A stretch of 64,000 nucleotides of DNA from NCBI RefSeq assembly GCF_947494015.1, contig NZ_CANLTL010000016.1, positions 1 through 64,000 of the forward strand, given 5' to 3'. Below the pieces are notes generated by a model, which saw only the letters and a program-made list of their open reading frames with translations, was not told where the DNA came from and ran no database searches. The DNA is from an uncultured Cellulomonas sp. (GTDB lineage: Bacteria > Actinomycetota > Actinomycetes > Actinomycetales > Cellulomonadaceae). Of this stretch, positions 51,398 through 59,306 are shown piece by piece. Within the stretch, counting starts at the first letter, position 1. Each line of letters opens with the position of its first letter. A program made the translations under genes and the position numbers.

Positions 51398-52518
51398 CAA
51401 TCATCCCACTCGCTGACAGCGGCCTCTTCGCGCAAGAACTCCTCAATCAGGCGGCGCCGGAACTCCACCGCTGGGGTCCCGCGTACGAGCGCGGAGACCT
51501 CCAGCCTGGCCACACGCTCCTCGGGCTGGAACGGCCGCACCTCGCTGAGACGGACCGACTCCCGCCCTGGCGCGCCGGCTCCATAGGCGACCAGGCGCGT
51601 GACGGTACCGCCCACAGCGGTCAGGCCTGGCTCATAGGGCCCACGCGAGACCTCATCCCCCAGCAGTGTCATGACTTCTGAATGCGTCTGGGTGAAGGGC
51701 ATCGTGATGACGTCTGCCGTGGTCCGAGTGGCGCCGCCGAATGCCTGCCCGTCGTCAAAGCTCGGCGGAGGCGGGCGCAGTGGGTGAACGGTCGCCGAAT
51801 CCAGGGAAGGTTCGACGCACCACCGATACCCGGTACTTGGCCGCTCGGGCAGCCGCAGGACAATCGCATCACCCACGAACGCCTCGACGCTCACGCGCTC
51901 GTCGGGGTGGTCGAGCACCCACACGTCTCCTCTCGGGTCAGGCAGCGCTAAGCCGTCGGCGAGAGCTCGCTTAATCAGCATCGGACGGGCCTTGAGGAGT
52001 TCGGTACGATTGCCCGGGGAGACCAGTTTGGTGTTGACGAACTGACGGACCGCCGCCTCATAGCTGACATGCATGTCTCGCGCCGCCTGGTACAGCTGCT
52101 CCGGACCTACTTCGCTCCCACGGCGGATGCCGTACCGGCGGGCGGTCGAGTAGAGGAGCTCTAGCGGCATCAAGAAATGAGCAGCGAAGGTCTGTGCGTC
52201 GAGCTCACGAGAGTCATGGGGATGGTGCCCAACGATCGTGTCGTCCGTCTCGAGCCGGAGCACGTCCTGGTCCAGGTACCAGTGGCCGAGCTCGTGGGCT
52301 GCGGTGTAGCGCTGCAGCGAGGCGGGTCGCTCGCTGTTGATGAGCACTCCGCCGGGGTCTCCGGGCAGGATCACTCCCAAGAGGTCCTTCATCGGTTTAA
52401 ACCCCAGCACCAGGCCGCTGTTTTCGATCGCCTCGAAAGGGTCGACCGGACTCGCCTGATCGATGCCCAGCGTGTTGAGCGCGTTATTCGCAGCCTGGGC
52501 TGCGCCGATCCGGGTCAC
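51397..52518 (-). CDS. ImmA/IrrE metallopeptidase fused to chagasin (I42)-like inhibitor domain
   Basis: 373 aa. N-terminal ImmA-type domain (about 1-175): zinc motif AAHELGHWYLD (H75, E76, H79), third ligand region SRELDAQTFAAHFLMPLE (Glu105). The C-terminal domain (about 205-347) has the chagasin signature LPERPSTGYRWCVEP (223-237) and the closing RPFQPEERVARLEV (328-341). Chagasin-type I42 domains inhibit papain-like peptidases, and such a peptidase is the next gene. ImmA proteins cleave XRE repressors; an XRE gene is immediately upstream. GTG start overlaps the XRE stop by 4 bp. One polypeptide could link derepression and peptidase control (inference). Confidence 0.82.
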   Translation of the reverse strand: MTRIGAAQAANNALNTLGIDQASPVDPFEAIENSGLVLGFKPMKDLLGVILPGDPGGVLINSERPASLQRYTAAHELGHWYLDQDVLRLETDDTIVGHHPHDSRELDAQTFAAHFLMPLELLYSTARRYGIRRGSEVGPEQLYQAARDMHVSYEAAVRQFVNTKLVSPGNRTELLKARPMLIKRALADGLALPDPRGDVWVLDHPDERVSVEAFVGDAIVLRLPERPSTGYRWCVEPSLDSATVHPLRPPPPSFDDGQAFGGATRTTADVITMPFTQTHSEVMTLLGDEVSRGPYEPGLTAVGGTVTRLVAYGAGAPGRESVRLSEVRPFQPEERVARLEVSALVRGTPAVEFRRRLIEEFLREEAAVSEWDD

Positions 52519-52883
52519 GGCCGTTTCCCTCCGCTACCTGGGCGCGCGCCCCGCGGGACCGATCCGGCGGCCAGGAACTGGGCGAACCGCAACACCTGCT
52601 CTTTGTCGTCGGCTGACAAGTCCTGCGTGGCTCGGTACAGGGCACCGTCCGCGGCGGCCACCGGGGCCTCATCCTCACCGAGTAGCCACTCCACTCTGCG
52701 TCGGTACAGCCTTGCCAACCGGCGTAACTCAAGAGCGGACACGCCTCGTTTCCCGACCTCGATGGCATGGACGCTCGTCCGCGGAATCTGCAACGCCCCA
52801 CTGACTTCTCCCTGTGTGAGCCCGAGTGATTCCCTCGCTTCGCGTAGGCGAGCGGCAACCACGCGCTGCTCGTTGTCAGACAC
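52515..52883 (-). CDS. XRE-family regulator paired with ImmA peptidase
   Basis: 122 aa. HTH LREARESLGLTQGEVSGALQIPRTSVHAIEVGKRGVSALEL (13-53), then a helical tail LSADDKEQVLRFAQFL. XRE-ImmA gene pairs form switchable repressors in phages and mobile elements. The strongest candidate operator is the 33-bp palindrome at the head of this operon (54512-54544). GTG start overlapping the preceding gene by 8 bp. Confidence 0.88.
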   Translation of the reverse strand: MSDNEQRVVAARLREARESLGLTQGEVSGALQIPRTSVHAIEVGKRGVSALELRRLARLYRRRVEWLLGEDEAPVAAADGALYRATQDLSADDKEQVLRFAQFLAAGSVPRGARPGSGGKRP

Positions 52884-53262
52884 AAGGTCCTCCGATGGTC
52901 ATAATCACGAACGCCACCGCGAAGCCACTCTCGTGGCTCAGCGATACGTCCCAACTGGTCGCTCCCAACTCCTGGGCGCGGCGCTGTGCCGAGCCAGTGA
53001 GTCTGAGCGTGGGCCCTCCCTCGGAGTCGGACTGGATCTCGACGTCCTGAGGAGCGATCGAGCCGATGCCGCGCCCGAGAGCCTTCATAGCCGCTTCCTT
53101 AGCTGCCCAGCGCCCACCAAGGCGCGCTGCGTCCACTCCGCATTCCTCTTGTTCGTAGGCTGTGAACGCGATCGCGAGGAAGCCGTCATCCTCCTGAAGC
53201 ATCCGCTCGATGCGCGAGCAGTCGACCAGGTCCACGCCCGTGCGCAGTGTTAGCGGGCTCAT
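52876..53262 (-). CDS. AcpS-type 4'-phosphopantetheinyl transferase
   Basis: 128 aa, the size of trimeric AcpS enzymes. Both family motifs are intact: TGVDLVDCSRIE (8-19, metal-binding Asp) and RWAAKEAAMKALG (51-63, catalytic WxxKEA), with WDVSLSHESGFAVAFV near the C-terminus. It transfers phosphopantetheine from CoA to a serine of a carrier protein; a carrier-like protein with a DSM serine is two genes upstream in the same operon. Coupled by 4-bp overlap with the TS-like gene. Confidence 0.9.
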   Translation of the reverse strand: MSPLTLRTGVDLVDCSRIERMLQEDDGFLAIAFTAYEQEECGVDAARLGGRWAAKEAAMKALGRGIGSIAPQDVEIQSDSEGGPTLRLTGSAQRRAQELGATSWDVSLSHESGFAVAFVIMTIGGPCV

Positions 53263-54140
53263 GCTGATGCCAGGCCCTGAGCTGTCCCGTTACTACGAGC
53301 CGTCGCAACCTCGTCAAGGATTGCTCGCACGCCTGATCGGCCCGAGTAGTCGCTGTGTTCGGCGTTGGCATGGCCGGCGACGATGGCGAGCTCTCCTGTG
53401 GCAAAGCCGGTCTGCTGGCACAAGAACTGCTGCAGTCGCGCGAGACCGACGAGGTTTCCGTAGCCGCGTGTAATCAGGTGCCAGTGCCGGTAGACGCCGA
53501 GCAGGGAAAGTGCCCCGTTGCGGACGCTGATGTCGATGTGCACTAGGCACGGAAACCCACGCGTGCGGGTGTCCGAGACGGCATACTGCTCGAGCAACCC
53601 CCCGACGCCCGCCTCATCGGCACCATCGGCCTCACCGGCTACGGCGATATCACTGGCGTTCGATGCTCGACGCCTGTTGCTGCGTTCCTTCCTAAGTGCT
53701 TCGATGCGATTGCTCAGCTGGTTTGTTCCCGTCGCAGTCTTGCCTGGCCAGGAGACCATGCGCGCGAAGTATGTCCCTCCGCTGTTCGCGCGAACCCGCT
53801 TTAGAGTCGGCAGCGAGTCCAGATATGCGGCATAAAGTTCCGCGGCCGCCTCATCTAGAGCGGCGCCGTCGTCGGGCGTGAGTTCAGGCGACCACGAGAA
53901 GCCCGGATTATTGTAGAGCGATATTGGGAACAACGTGTTGGCCACCGTCAGCACGCCATGCTTGTCGCGCTCAAGCAGCACACGGTTGATGACACTACTC
54001 ACAGTCGGGTCGTCGCCCTGTTGGGGAGAACTAACAGTCACCATGAGATGCGTCGCTGTGCCACCCTGCTCGCTGTTAACGGACTCCAGCGTCTCCACCC
54101 ATGCGTCCGAGATGCTATCCGCGGTGATAAACATGCTCAT
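53259..54140 (-). CDS. Diverged thymidylate-synthase homologue
   Basis: 293 aa. TS landmarks in order: LFPISLYNN (70-78), YFARMVSWPG (124-133), NQLSNRIEALRKERSNRRR (140-158), and GFPCLVHIDISVRNGALSLLG (196-216). Alignment to TS from the PC dipeptide without gaps places Cys198 on the catalytic Cys, Gly209, Arg218 and Asn229 on invariant positions. The Ser and Asp after the Arg become His, and the ribose-binding HxY becomes Asn-Ala-Glu (259-261). An insert of about 30 residues lies at 160-190. So the nucleophile and ring-binding Asn are kept but the sugar contacts are lost: substrate probably not dUMP. Coupled to the ACP-like gene. Confidence 0.75.
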   Translation of the reverse strand: MSMFITADSISDAWVETLESVNSEQGGTATHLMVTVSSPQQGDDPTVSSVINRVLLERDKHGVLTVANTLFPISLYNNPGFSWSPELTPDDGAALDEAAAELYAAYLDSLPTLKRVRANSGGTYFARMVSWPGKTATGTNQLSNRIEALRKERSNRRRASNASDIAVAGEADGADEAGVGGLLEQYAVSDTRTRGFPCLVHIDISVRNGALSLLGVYRHWHLITRGYGNLVGLARLQQFLCQQTGFATGELAIVAGHANAEHSDYSGRSGVRAILDEVATARSNGTAQGLASA

Positions 54141-54511
54141 CGCAACTCCTTCATTTCCTCGTGAAGGACGTCAGCAACGCCTTCAAGACTCGACCAGCGA
54201 CTGCGACGCACCTTGCTCAAGTCGAGTTGCTTGCGATCTAGGTCCCGATAGAAGCGTCCGATGAGAAAGACCACCTCCATCGAGTCGATGGGATCGCCGG
54301 CACCGACGCCGGGCACAACGTCGTGGTGCAACTTCGCCAAGGTCCGGTCCAGCGCTGACCGAATCGAGTTTCTCGTCATCGCCTTCGCCGCGCGTAGCGA
54401 CATCGGCATACCGAGGGTGTCGTGGACCACACCGCCCACGGCTCCAGCCGACGCGTCGACCCCGAGGTCGAACGTTGGCTGCGCGTTCGCAGGCTGAGCG
54501 CTTCGAGTCAC
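54137..54511 (-). CDS. Acyl-carrier-protein-like protein
   Basis: 124 aa. Residues 45-124 have carrier-protein form: a first helix (MTRNSIRSALDRTLAKL), then GAGDPIDSMEVVFLIGRFYRDL with Ser77 in the DSM position of phosphopantetheine attachment at the start of helix II, then SLEGVADVLHEEM as the last helix. The N-terminal 40 residues are extra. An AcpS-type transferase is in the same operon, which supports real loading. No ketosynthase, adenylation or acyltransferase gene is nearby. The GTG at 54511 is probably the first transcribed codon (leaderless). Confidence 0.72.
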   Translation of the reverse strand: MTRSAQPANAQPTFDLGVDASAGAVGGVVHDTLGMPMSLRAAKAMTRNSIRSALDRTLAKLHHDVVPGVGAGDPIDSMEVVFLIGRFYRDLDRKQLDLSKVRRSRWSSLEGVADVLHEEMKELR

Positions 54512-54546
54512 GACATGAGTGTCGGATTATCCGACACCCATGTCAA
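54512..54546 (-). promoter_or_regulatory. Leaderless promoter covered by a 33-bp palindrome
   Basis: A near-perfect palindrome occupies 54512-54544 (16-bp arms, one mismatch, one-base centre); its core GTGTCGGATTATCCGACAC (54519-54537) is perfect. On the minus strand TTGACA (54546-54541), a 17-bp spacer and GACACT (54523-54518) form a promoter whose expected start falls on the GTG of the ACP-like gene. The palindrome spans -35 to +1, ideal for repression, most likely by the XRE protein of the operon. Confidence 0.75.
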
Positions 54547-54684
54547 GTAGTACGACGACGTCGCGTGGTTCACGGCACCACGGCGCGCTGCTCGTCAGTT
54601 CCGACCCCGCCTAGTGGCCTCGACTTCGCGGCTGTGGGTGCGGGGGTTGTGCTGCAGCGGCTGAGAGCACACGTTGCTGTCCAG

Positions 54685-55443
54685 TTAGGTGAGCAGGTCG
54701 ATGGTTGGCGAGGTCCGGGGGAGTGCATCCTGGGCGAGTGGATCACGCATCAACCGGTCGAGCGGGTGCCATCGAGTCATCCACGCGGCCACATCCACGT
54801 CGAGGAGGGTGAGCAACGTGCGCGCGTCTGCGACCACGCGTTCGGGGGACTTGCGCTGCTGGCGGCCCGGCGCTCCTTGACCCTGCTGAGGGAAGCCGAA
54901 GACAACGGGCTCGCAGTGGTTGATCCGGTTGCGCGCCCAGTTCAGGCTCTGCGCAAGGGCGTGGACGTGGGTTCGTGTAGGCGAGCCGATGAAGGCGTTG
55001 CGGAGGGCGGGGCTCCACAGAGCGGTCTCGTAGTCGGCGATCGCAGCGTTGCGAACGCCTGTCATGGGGCCTCCTGCGTTGAGCAGCCCCGTCCAGGCGC
55101 CGAACATCAACTGCGCGATCACCTTGCCGGCGTTGTTCCGGCCGACGAGGGTGACGGCCTCGTCGATCTTCCGCTTCGTCTTGAGGTCAAACTGGGATTG
55201 CAGAGTCAGGTACCACCGGTCGTCGAACGCGGCAACTAGGCTGCGGTGCATCCGCTCCCGCAGCAACACTTCCACGCCCCGGATGGTGCCGTGCATCAGT
55301 GAGGCCAGCTCCGCGTCGATCAGGTACAGCTCGACCGCTCGACGGTCGTTGCCCCCGGTCGCTCGTCTGAACGCGCGGAGCCGCTGCGGAGCGAGCGAAG
55401 CGACGAACGCAGATTGCTCGGCCTGAGATGGGAGCGTCAGCAC
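54685..55443 (-). CDS. Abi-like HEPN-domain protein
   Basis: 252 aa of the Abi_2/AbiD-AbiF type. The helical fold ends in the HEPN RNase motif NWARNRINHCEP (Arg171, Asn172, His176), with supporting segments LIDAELASLMHGTIRGVEVLLRERM and LMFGAWTGLL. Members cause abortive infection by RNA cleavage in phage-infected cells. Starts with GTG 55443; a TAGCAT box seven bases before it suggests a leaderless transcript. It lies upstream of, and in line with, the ACP/TS operon but has its own promoter region. Confidence 0.82.
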   Translation of the reverse strand: MLTLPSQAEQSAFVASLAPQRLRAFRRATGGNDRRAVELYLIDAELASLMHGTIRGVEVLLRERMHRSLVAAFDDRWYLTLQSQFDLKTKRKIDEAVTLVGRNNAGKVIAQLMFGAWTGLLNAGGPMTGVRNAAIADYETALWSPALRNAFIGSPTRTHVHALAQSLNWARNRINHCEPVVFGFPQQGQGAPGRQQRKSPERVVADARTLLTLLDVDVAAWMTRWHPLDRLMRDPLAQDALPRTSPTIDLLT

Positions 55444-55699
55444 GCTGGCATGCTAGCCTGAGTGCAGATTCCCCTCGTGGGTTCGGAAGCCGCCGGAGGC
55501 GCCCTAGGCGCCACGGCGGCTTCACTTTGCCCGGAAGTCCTTCGATCGCACGAGGGGCTAGCCACGAGCCGACTGAGGACAGCGGTCGACGAGGCTCTCG
55601 ACACCATCGCCAGCGCCCACCTCGCCGGTGATCCGCTGCTTGATGCCGATGCGGGCGGCCAAAAAAGATGCAGGATCACCAGAAGGGGGTGTAAGTGGC

Positions 55700-56045
55700 T
55701 GGTCCTAGGCCAACAGATCGAGGACGTGGTCCGCTCCACCTGGGACAACGCACGCGTCAACGAGGAACTGGTCACCGTCACCGTCGGTCAGAGTCCGATC
55801 ACCCTGCCCCCGCCGCTCGACGGACCGCTGCGCCAGCTCCTCACCGAGCCGGGGCACGACCAGACAGCCGCCCACCCCAACAGCCCGTGGCTCTTCCGAG
55901 GCCACTCCCCTGGCCGACACCTCAGCGCCGCCCCACCTGCGCCAGCGTCTCAAGACCGCCGAAGACGAATCGTCTTTGCCGCCGAGCGCGTCAGGCGCGC
56001 GGCACCGTCTGAGCAGCACGCCGGCCGGCGAAGCAGCGCGATTGA
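55700..56045 (+). pseudogene. Tyrosine recombinase/integrase remnant
   Basis: Fragments of an actinobacterial tyrosine recombinase: ITLPPPLDGPLRQLL and SPWLFRGHSPGRHLS in one frame, then after a shift near 55925 LRQRLKTAEDES. The order is that of functional integrases, but the catalytic C-terminus is gone. Together with the degenerate gene at 60799-61671 it marks past integration events. 55444-55699 shows no gene. Confidence 0.6.
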
Positions 56046-56339
56046 GCTTGCGACGTAGCCCGCTCCGAGCAAGGTGAAGAGGCATGCCATCGCCAAAGGG
56101 GCCGGCCATCGGGAACGAGCGTCAACCACTCGAACAGGTCGAACAGCAACCAGAATCCCCCGAGCCAGAACCCGGCCTTCGCGGTCCGGGTCGCCTGTCA
56201 CCACGGCTGCTTGGGCTCGGTCACCATGACGCGACCCCATCGACGCCACCGCCACCGGCCAGCGACGAGCTAGAGAGACCGTCCGACTTGGACGACGACG
56301 ACGTGGTCGCGTCGAAGAACGCCCCGCGATTCCGGCGGC

Positions 56340-56430
56340 GGGCGTCCCTCGTGCTCGAGCACCCACGAGTTGACGACGTGACCGACCTGGCCGCCGCCTG
56401 GGACGCTCGTCGCCGACAAGGTCTGATCCG
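56340..56430 (+). pseudogene. Fragment of a homologue of the 46657-47217 gene
   Basis: The stretch translates to SLVLEHPRVDDVTDLAAAWDA, nearly the C-terminal VLEHPDVDVTDLAAAWDA of the product of 46657-47217. No matching upstream part remains. It shows that element DNA, or a relative, was once present to the right of the accessory island. Confidence 0.7.
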
Positions 56431-56460
56431 TGCCCCGTGCCCCGTGCCCCGTGCCCCGTG
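56429..56460. repeat. Four tandem copies of a 7-bp unit
   Basis: CGTGCCC repeated four times plus a partial copy. Directly follows the gene fragment. Likely slippage-prone filler. 56464-56869 contains no gene that I can support. Confidence 0.75.
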
Positions 56461-56869
56461 CGGCCGGTCCTGCCCAGCGTCGCCAGAGCTCGCCCGTCGA
56501 CGCCTGGCGGCTGGTGTGGTGGCTCGAACGCGGCGCTACCCGCCGCTACGGCAGGACGCAACGGAGCGCCCTGCCGGCGGCGAGAGGGGTTTCCTGCCTA
56601 TCAGCCTGATCGACGCACCGAGCGAGCCGCCAGGCGCGACAGTCACCACGCCTTTGTGGCGCACGTCGTTCGACCAGTCGCACGCTCACGCCGGCGACCC
56701 GGCTGCCCGCTCGTGTTCTCGCGGTCGCCAACACCCATCGGGTGCCGATCCTGGGCCACCGCAGCATCCATCGACGGCGCGAACGCCTACCGGCGGTGAC
56801 GTCAGGATGTGATGTGAGGGCAGATCGACGAATGCTCTCGGAACCTACGTCGTGCCTGCTGAGGGACGA

Positions 56870-57283
56870 TCAGCCCCGGATCTGGTGGTACAGCGGGTAC
56901 ACAGAAGTCACAGCCTTGAAGTTGCCGAACACGGTGACGTTGCCCTGGCTGCCCATATACCCTCCAGTTCCGCGATAGCCGCACAGATTCTGATTCGTCA
57001 TCCCGATCTGGAGCAACACCGTCGTCGGGGAAAGGTAGTTGTACCGCTTGTAGTAGGCTGCGTGTGCAGCGCAGTTCTCCTGCGCGTCGGTCACCATTTC
57101 GTCATATCCGGAGACCGACCTTGTTGCGGCGGCGATGGTGGTCTTCTCGCGCTGGTCGGTGAACTCGTAGAGGAGATTTCCTCCACCGGCGGTCCATGCC
57201 TGAGCAGCCGGGGTCACGAGCACCGTTGCTGCAACGACCGGTGCGGCGACCATGGTGAGCAGAGAGCGGGCGATTCGGTGCAT
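56870..57283 (-). CDS. Small secreted protein, candidate bacteriocin
   Basis: 137 aa with a Sec signal peptide (about 1-29, cleavage after AAQA), then about 108 mature residues rich in Gly, Tyr, Asn and Thr (NYLSPTTVLLQIGMTNQN, GYRGTGGYMGSQGNVTVFG) with two cysteines that could form one disulfide. The next genes on the strand encode two membrane proteins and an ABC ATPase, the usual layout of lactococcin-972-like bacteriocin loci. Sequence similarity to that family is weak by eye; secreted envelope protein is the alternative. Confidence 0.65.
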   Translation of the reverse strand: MHRIARSLLTMVAAPVVAATVLVTPAAQAWTAGGGNLLYEFTDQREKTTIAAATRSVSGYDEMVTDAQENCAAHAAYYKRYNYLSPTTVLLQIGMTNQNLCGYRGTGGYMGSQGNVTVFGNFKAVTSVYPLYHQIRG

Positions 57284-57430
57284 ATTCGTCTCCGTCGCTA
57301 GCGCGCCAATGCCCTAGGGCGGACACAAGCAGGTGTCGAATGGTGGGTCTAAACCACGCCCTGGGCCGGCACGGCGTCGGGCGCGACACACTCAGGCATA
57401 CCATCAGGAAGTACCAAGGGCTTAGGTCCG

Positions 57431-58111
57431 TTATCGGACCGTTACCTGTCGGCGCGCGTGGGCCCCTCGGTGGTCAGGCGGGAGCACCGGACTTCGGAAG
57501 ACCAGTTGCACAACCACGAATGCCGCGACTACCAGCAGCGACATGCCAATGGAGGGGCCCTCGGCGGCCTGCACCGGGACGGCCCACCAGCGAGTGTTGC
57601 CGCTGATCGGGACACCGACGAACAGGCACGCTCCGACGTAGCCAGCGAAGACGGTCGCCGCCACGAGCTGCCCGCCGTACCTGGCCACGAGCGCCATCAC
57701 GGTCGCCACGAAGACATAGGTACGGCAAGCTTCCCAATGCCAGCCAAGCGGCACTGTGAGGCCGAACACCACCGCTCCGGAGCACAGGACCACCCCCGCC
57801 ACCACGCGTCGGGCAAGTCCGACGCGACGGGCCGATCGGTACTCCGCGATGGGATCTGCACTCGCGAGAAGCCCGGCGTAGACGCCGCCGGCGATGATCG
57901 CAGCGACCGTCCGCATGGCTACCGGTGCCTGCGCACCGCTGAACTGCGGAGTCGCGACAAGCGTTGGAACAATCTGTCCGAGCGCGGCCAAGACCAACGT
58001 CATTACAGTAACCGGGATGGCGTTCCCTCGGCGCAGCCAGGTAGCGGCGATTAGTGCCGCTCCATTGCCGGCCCTACTCACAGGCGCCAAGCAGGCGTCG
58101 AACGTCGTCAC
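57431..58111 (-). CDS. Membrane protein of unknown function
   Basis: 226 aa with about six hydrophobic helices (IPVTVMTLVLAALGQIVPTL, VVLCSGAVVFGLTVPLGW, LLVVAAFVVVQLVF). Lower GC than the chromosome-like flanks. Its start overlaps the end of the following membrane protein gene by 38 bp, so the real start is probably further in, at an internal GTG or ATG. Possibly an immunity or accessory export protein of the adjacent ABC system (context only). Confidence 0.55.
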   Translation of the reverse strand: MTTFDACLAPVSRAGNGAALIAATWLRRGNAIPVTVMTLVLAALGQIVPTLVATPQFSGAQAPVAMRTVAAIIAGGVYAGLLASADPIAEYRSARRVGLARRVVAGVVLCSGAVVFGLTVPLGWHWEACRTYVFVATVMALVARYGGQLVAATVFAGYVGACLFVGVPISGNTRWWAVPVQAAEGPSIGMSLLVVAAFVVVQLVFRSPVLPPDHRGAHARRQVTVR

Positions 58112-59306
58112 GTGCAGCGGTCGGCCCGCGCCCCTCGTCGACCAGTGCTTCGCCGACCGCCGTGATCATCTCTGCGGTCGCTAGCGCCGACCGCTCTGGT
58201 GCACATTGGGTGGCAGTGAGGCGGGAGATATACTCGGGGAGCATCATGCTGACGACCCCCCCCACGGAAACCTTGCCGAGTGGGGGGTAGAGGGTGATCC
58301 AGCCGTCGTCCACTGGAACGCCGAACTCCGCGAAGCGGAGCTCTTCGTGAGGAACTTCGGCGAGCGCGCTTCTTATAAGCTCATCGGCGGCAATCCACAT
58401 AGTTACATTCTCGGCGTCATTGCGGTGCCATGCGCAAATCCTGCCGTCATCCGCGCAATCATAGCCGGTCGTCCGGTTCTCGAAGTAGTCGCTTGCTGAC
58501 ACCGAGGTCGCCGTGACAGTACCGGCAACCACTGCACCGATGAATGCGCCCGTGACCACGCGGGGAAGCCTCGCCTGCCGTTCCGGTGCGCCGCCATAGG
58601 TGTTCAGGCGAAGGGCAACCAGCCCCGCGAACGTCACCGCTACGAGCAAGCAGTACGCCCCGAGTAGGATTATAGGCCCGTCTGACGGAACTGCGGATGG
58701 TCCCCACGTCTGGTCGATGTAGGGCGCCACGAGCCGCGCAACGCGCTGCTGCGAGGGATTGAGCGAGAGAACGCCGTTGGCATAGAGCGTGAGCCCGTAA
58801 GGCACCACGGCCACGAAGAAGATGCCGATCATGCGGCGAAACAATGACCCCAAAAGCAATCCGAGCGCGTAGCACAGTGTTGCGGAGGCAAACCCCAGGA
58901 TCGTCAAACTCCAGCCAAGGGCCGAGATCGTGCCACTCGATGCTGCTGTGCGAGCGTATGCCACAGTATGGACGGTGGCGAGGCCAGCCAAAAGCCAACT
59001 CAAGTCACCAGCGGCATGAAAGCCTAGCAGGGAACCACTAGGCCGCACTGAGCGAGCCAACTCCGTGGCGCGGGACAAGTAACGTGCGCCCGAGTAATAA
59101 CCAGCGATGGCGAACAGGCTGCCAGCAATCGCAAAGGAAAACACAGTCAGGTACATTCCGGTGTCCTGGAAGAAACCTATCCAACGTGAATTTGCGGCTG
59201 GTTCCACGAATACTAGGACGCTTCCCAAAAGCGCAACCGCAACGGCCGGAACCCGCGCCGTCGATAGTTCCAGGCTTGCACGCCCGGCATACCTAGATCG
59301 AATCAC
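58074..59306 (-). CDS. Membrane component of ABC exporter
   Basis: 410 aa: six or seven N-terminal hydrophobic helices (TVFSFAIAGSLFAIAGYY, ALGWSLTILGFASATLCYALGLLLG, IILLGAYCLLVAVTFAGLVAL), then after a helix at about 260-280 a soluble region of 130 residues with four cysteines. It overlaps the ABC ATPase gene by 4 bp, so the two form a transporter. Resembles the large membrane proteins of bacteriocin export/immunity loci in layout. The protein exported is inferred to be that of 56870-57283. Confidence 0.65.
   Translation of the reverse strand: MIRSRYAGRASLELSTARVPAVAVALLGSVLVFVEPAANSRWIGFFQDTGMYLTVFSFAIAGSLFAIAGYYSGARYLSRATELARSVRPSGSLLGFHAAGDLSWLLAGLATVHTVAYARTAASSGTISALGWSLTILGFASATLCYALGLLLGSLFRRMIGIFFVAVVPYGLTLYANGVLSLNPSQQRVARLVAPYIDQTWGPSAVPSDGPIILLGAYCLLVAVTFAGLVALRLNTYGGAPERQARLPRVVTGAFIGAVVAGTVTATSVSASDYFENRTTGYDCADDGRICAWHRNDAENVTMWIAADELIRSALAEVPHEELRFAEFGVPVDDGWITLYPPLGKVSVGGVVSMMLPEYISRLTATQCAPERSALATAEMITAVGEALVDEGRGPTAARDDVRRLLGACE

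Noticed and set aside
56084-56812. 242-aa plus-strand frame
   Set aside because: Only a 30-residue piece matches anything (the 46657 gene end); the rest is low complexity with a tandem repeat, so it is decayed DNA.
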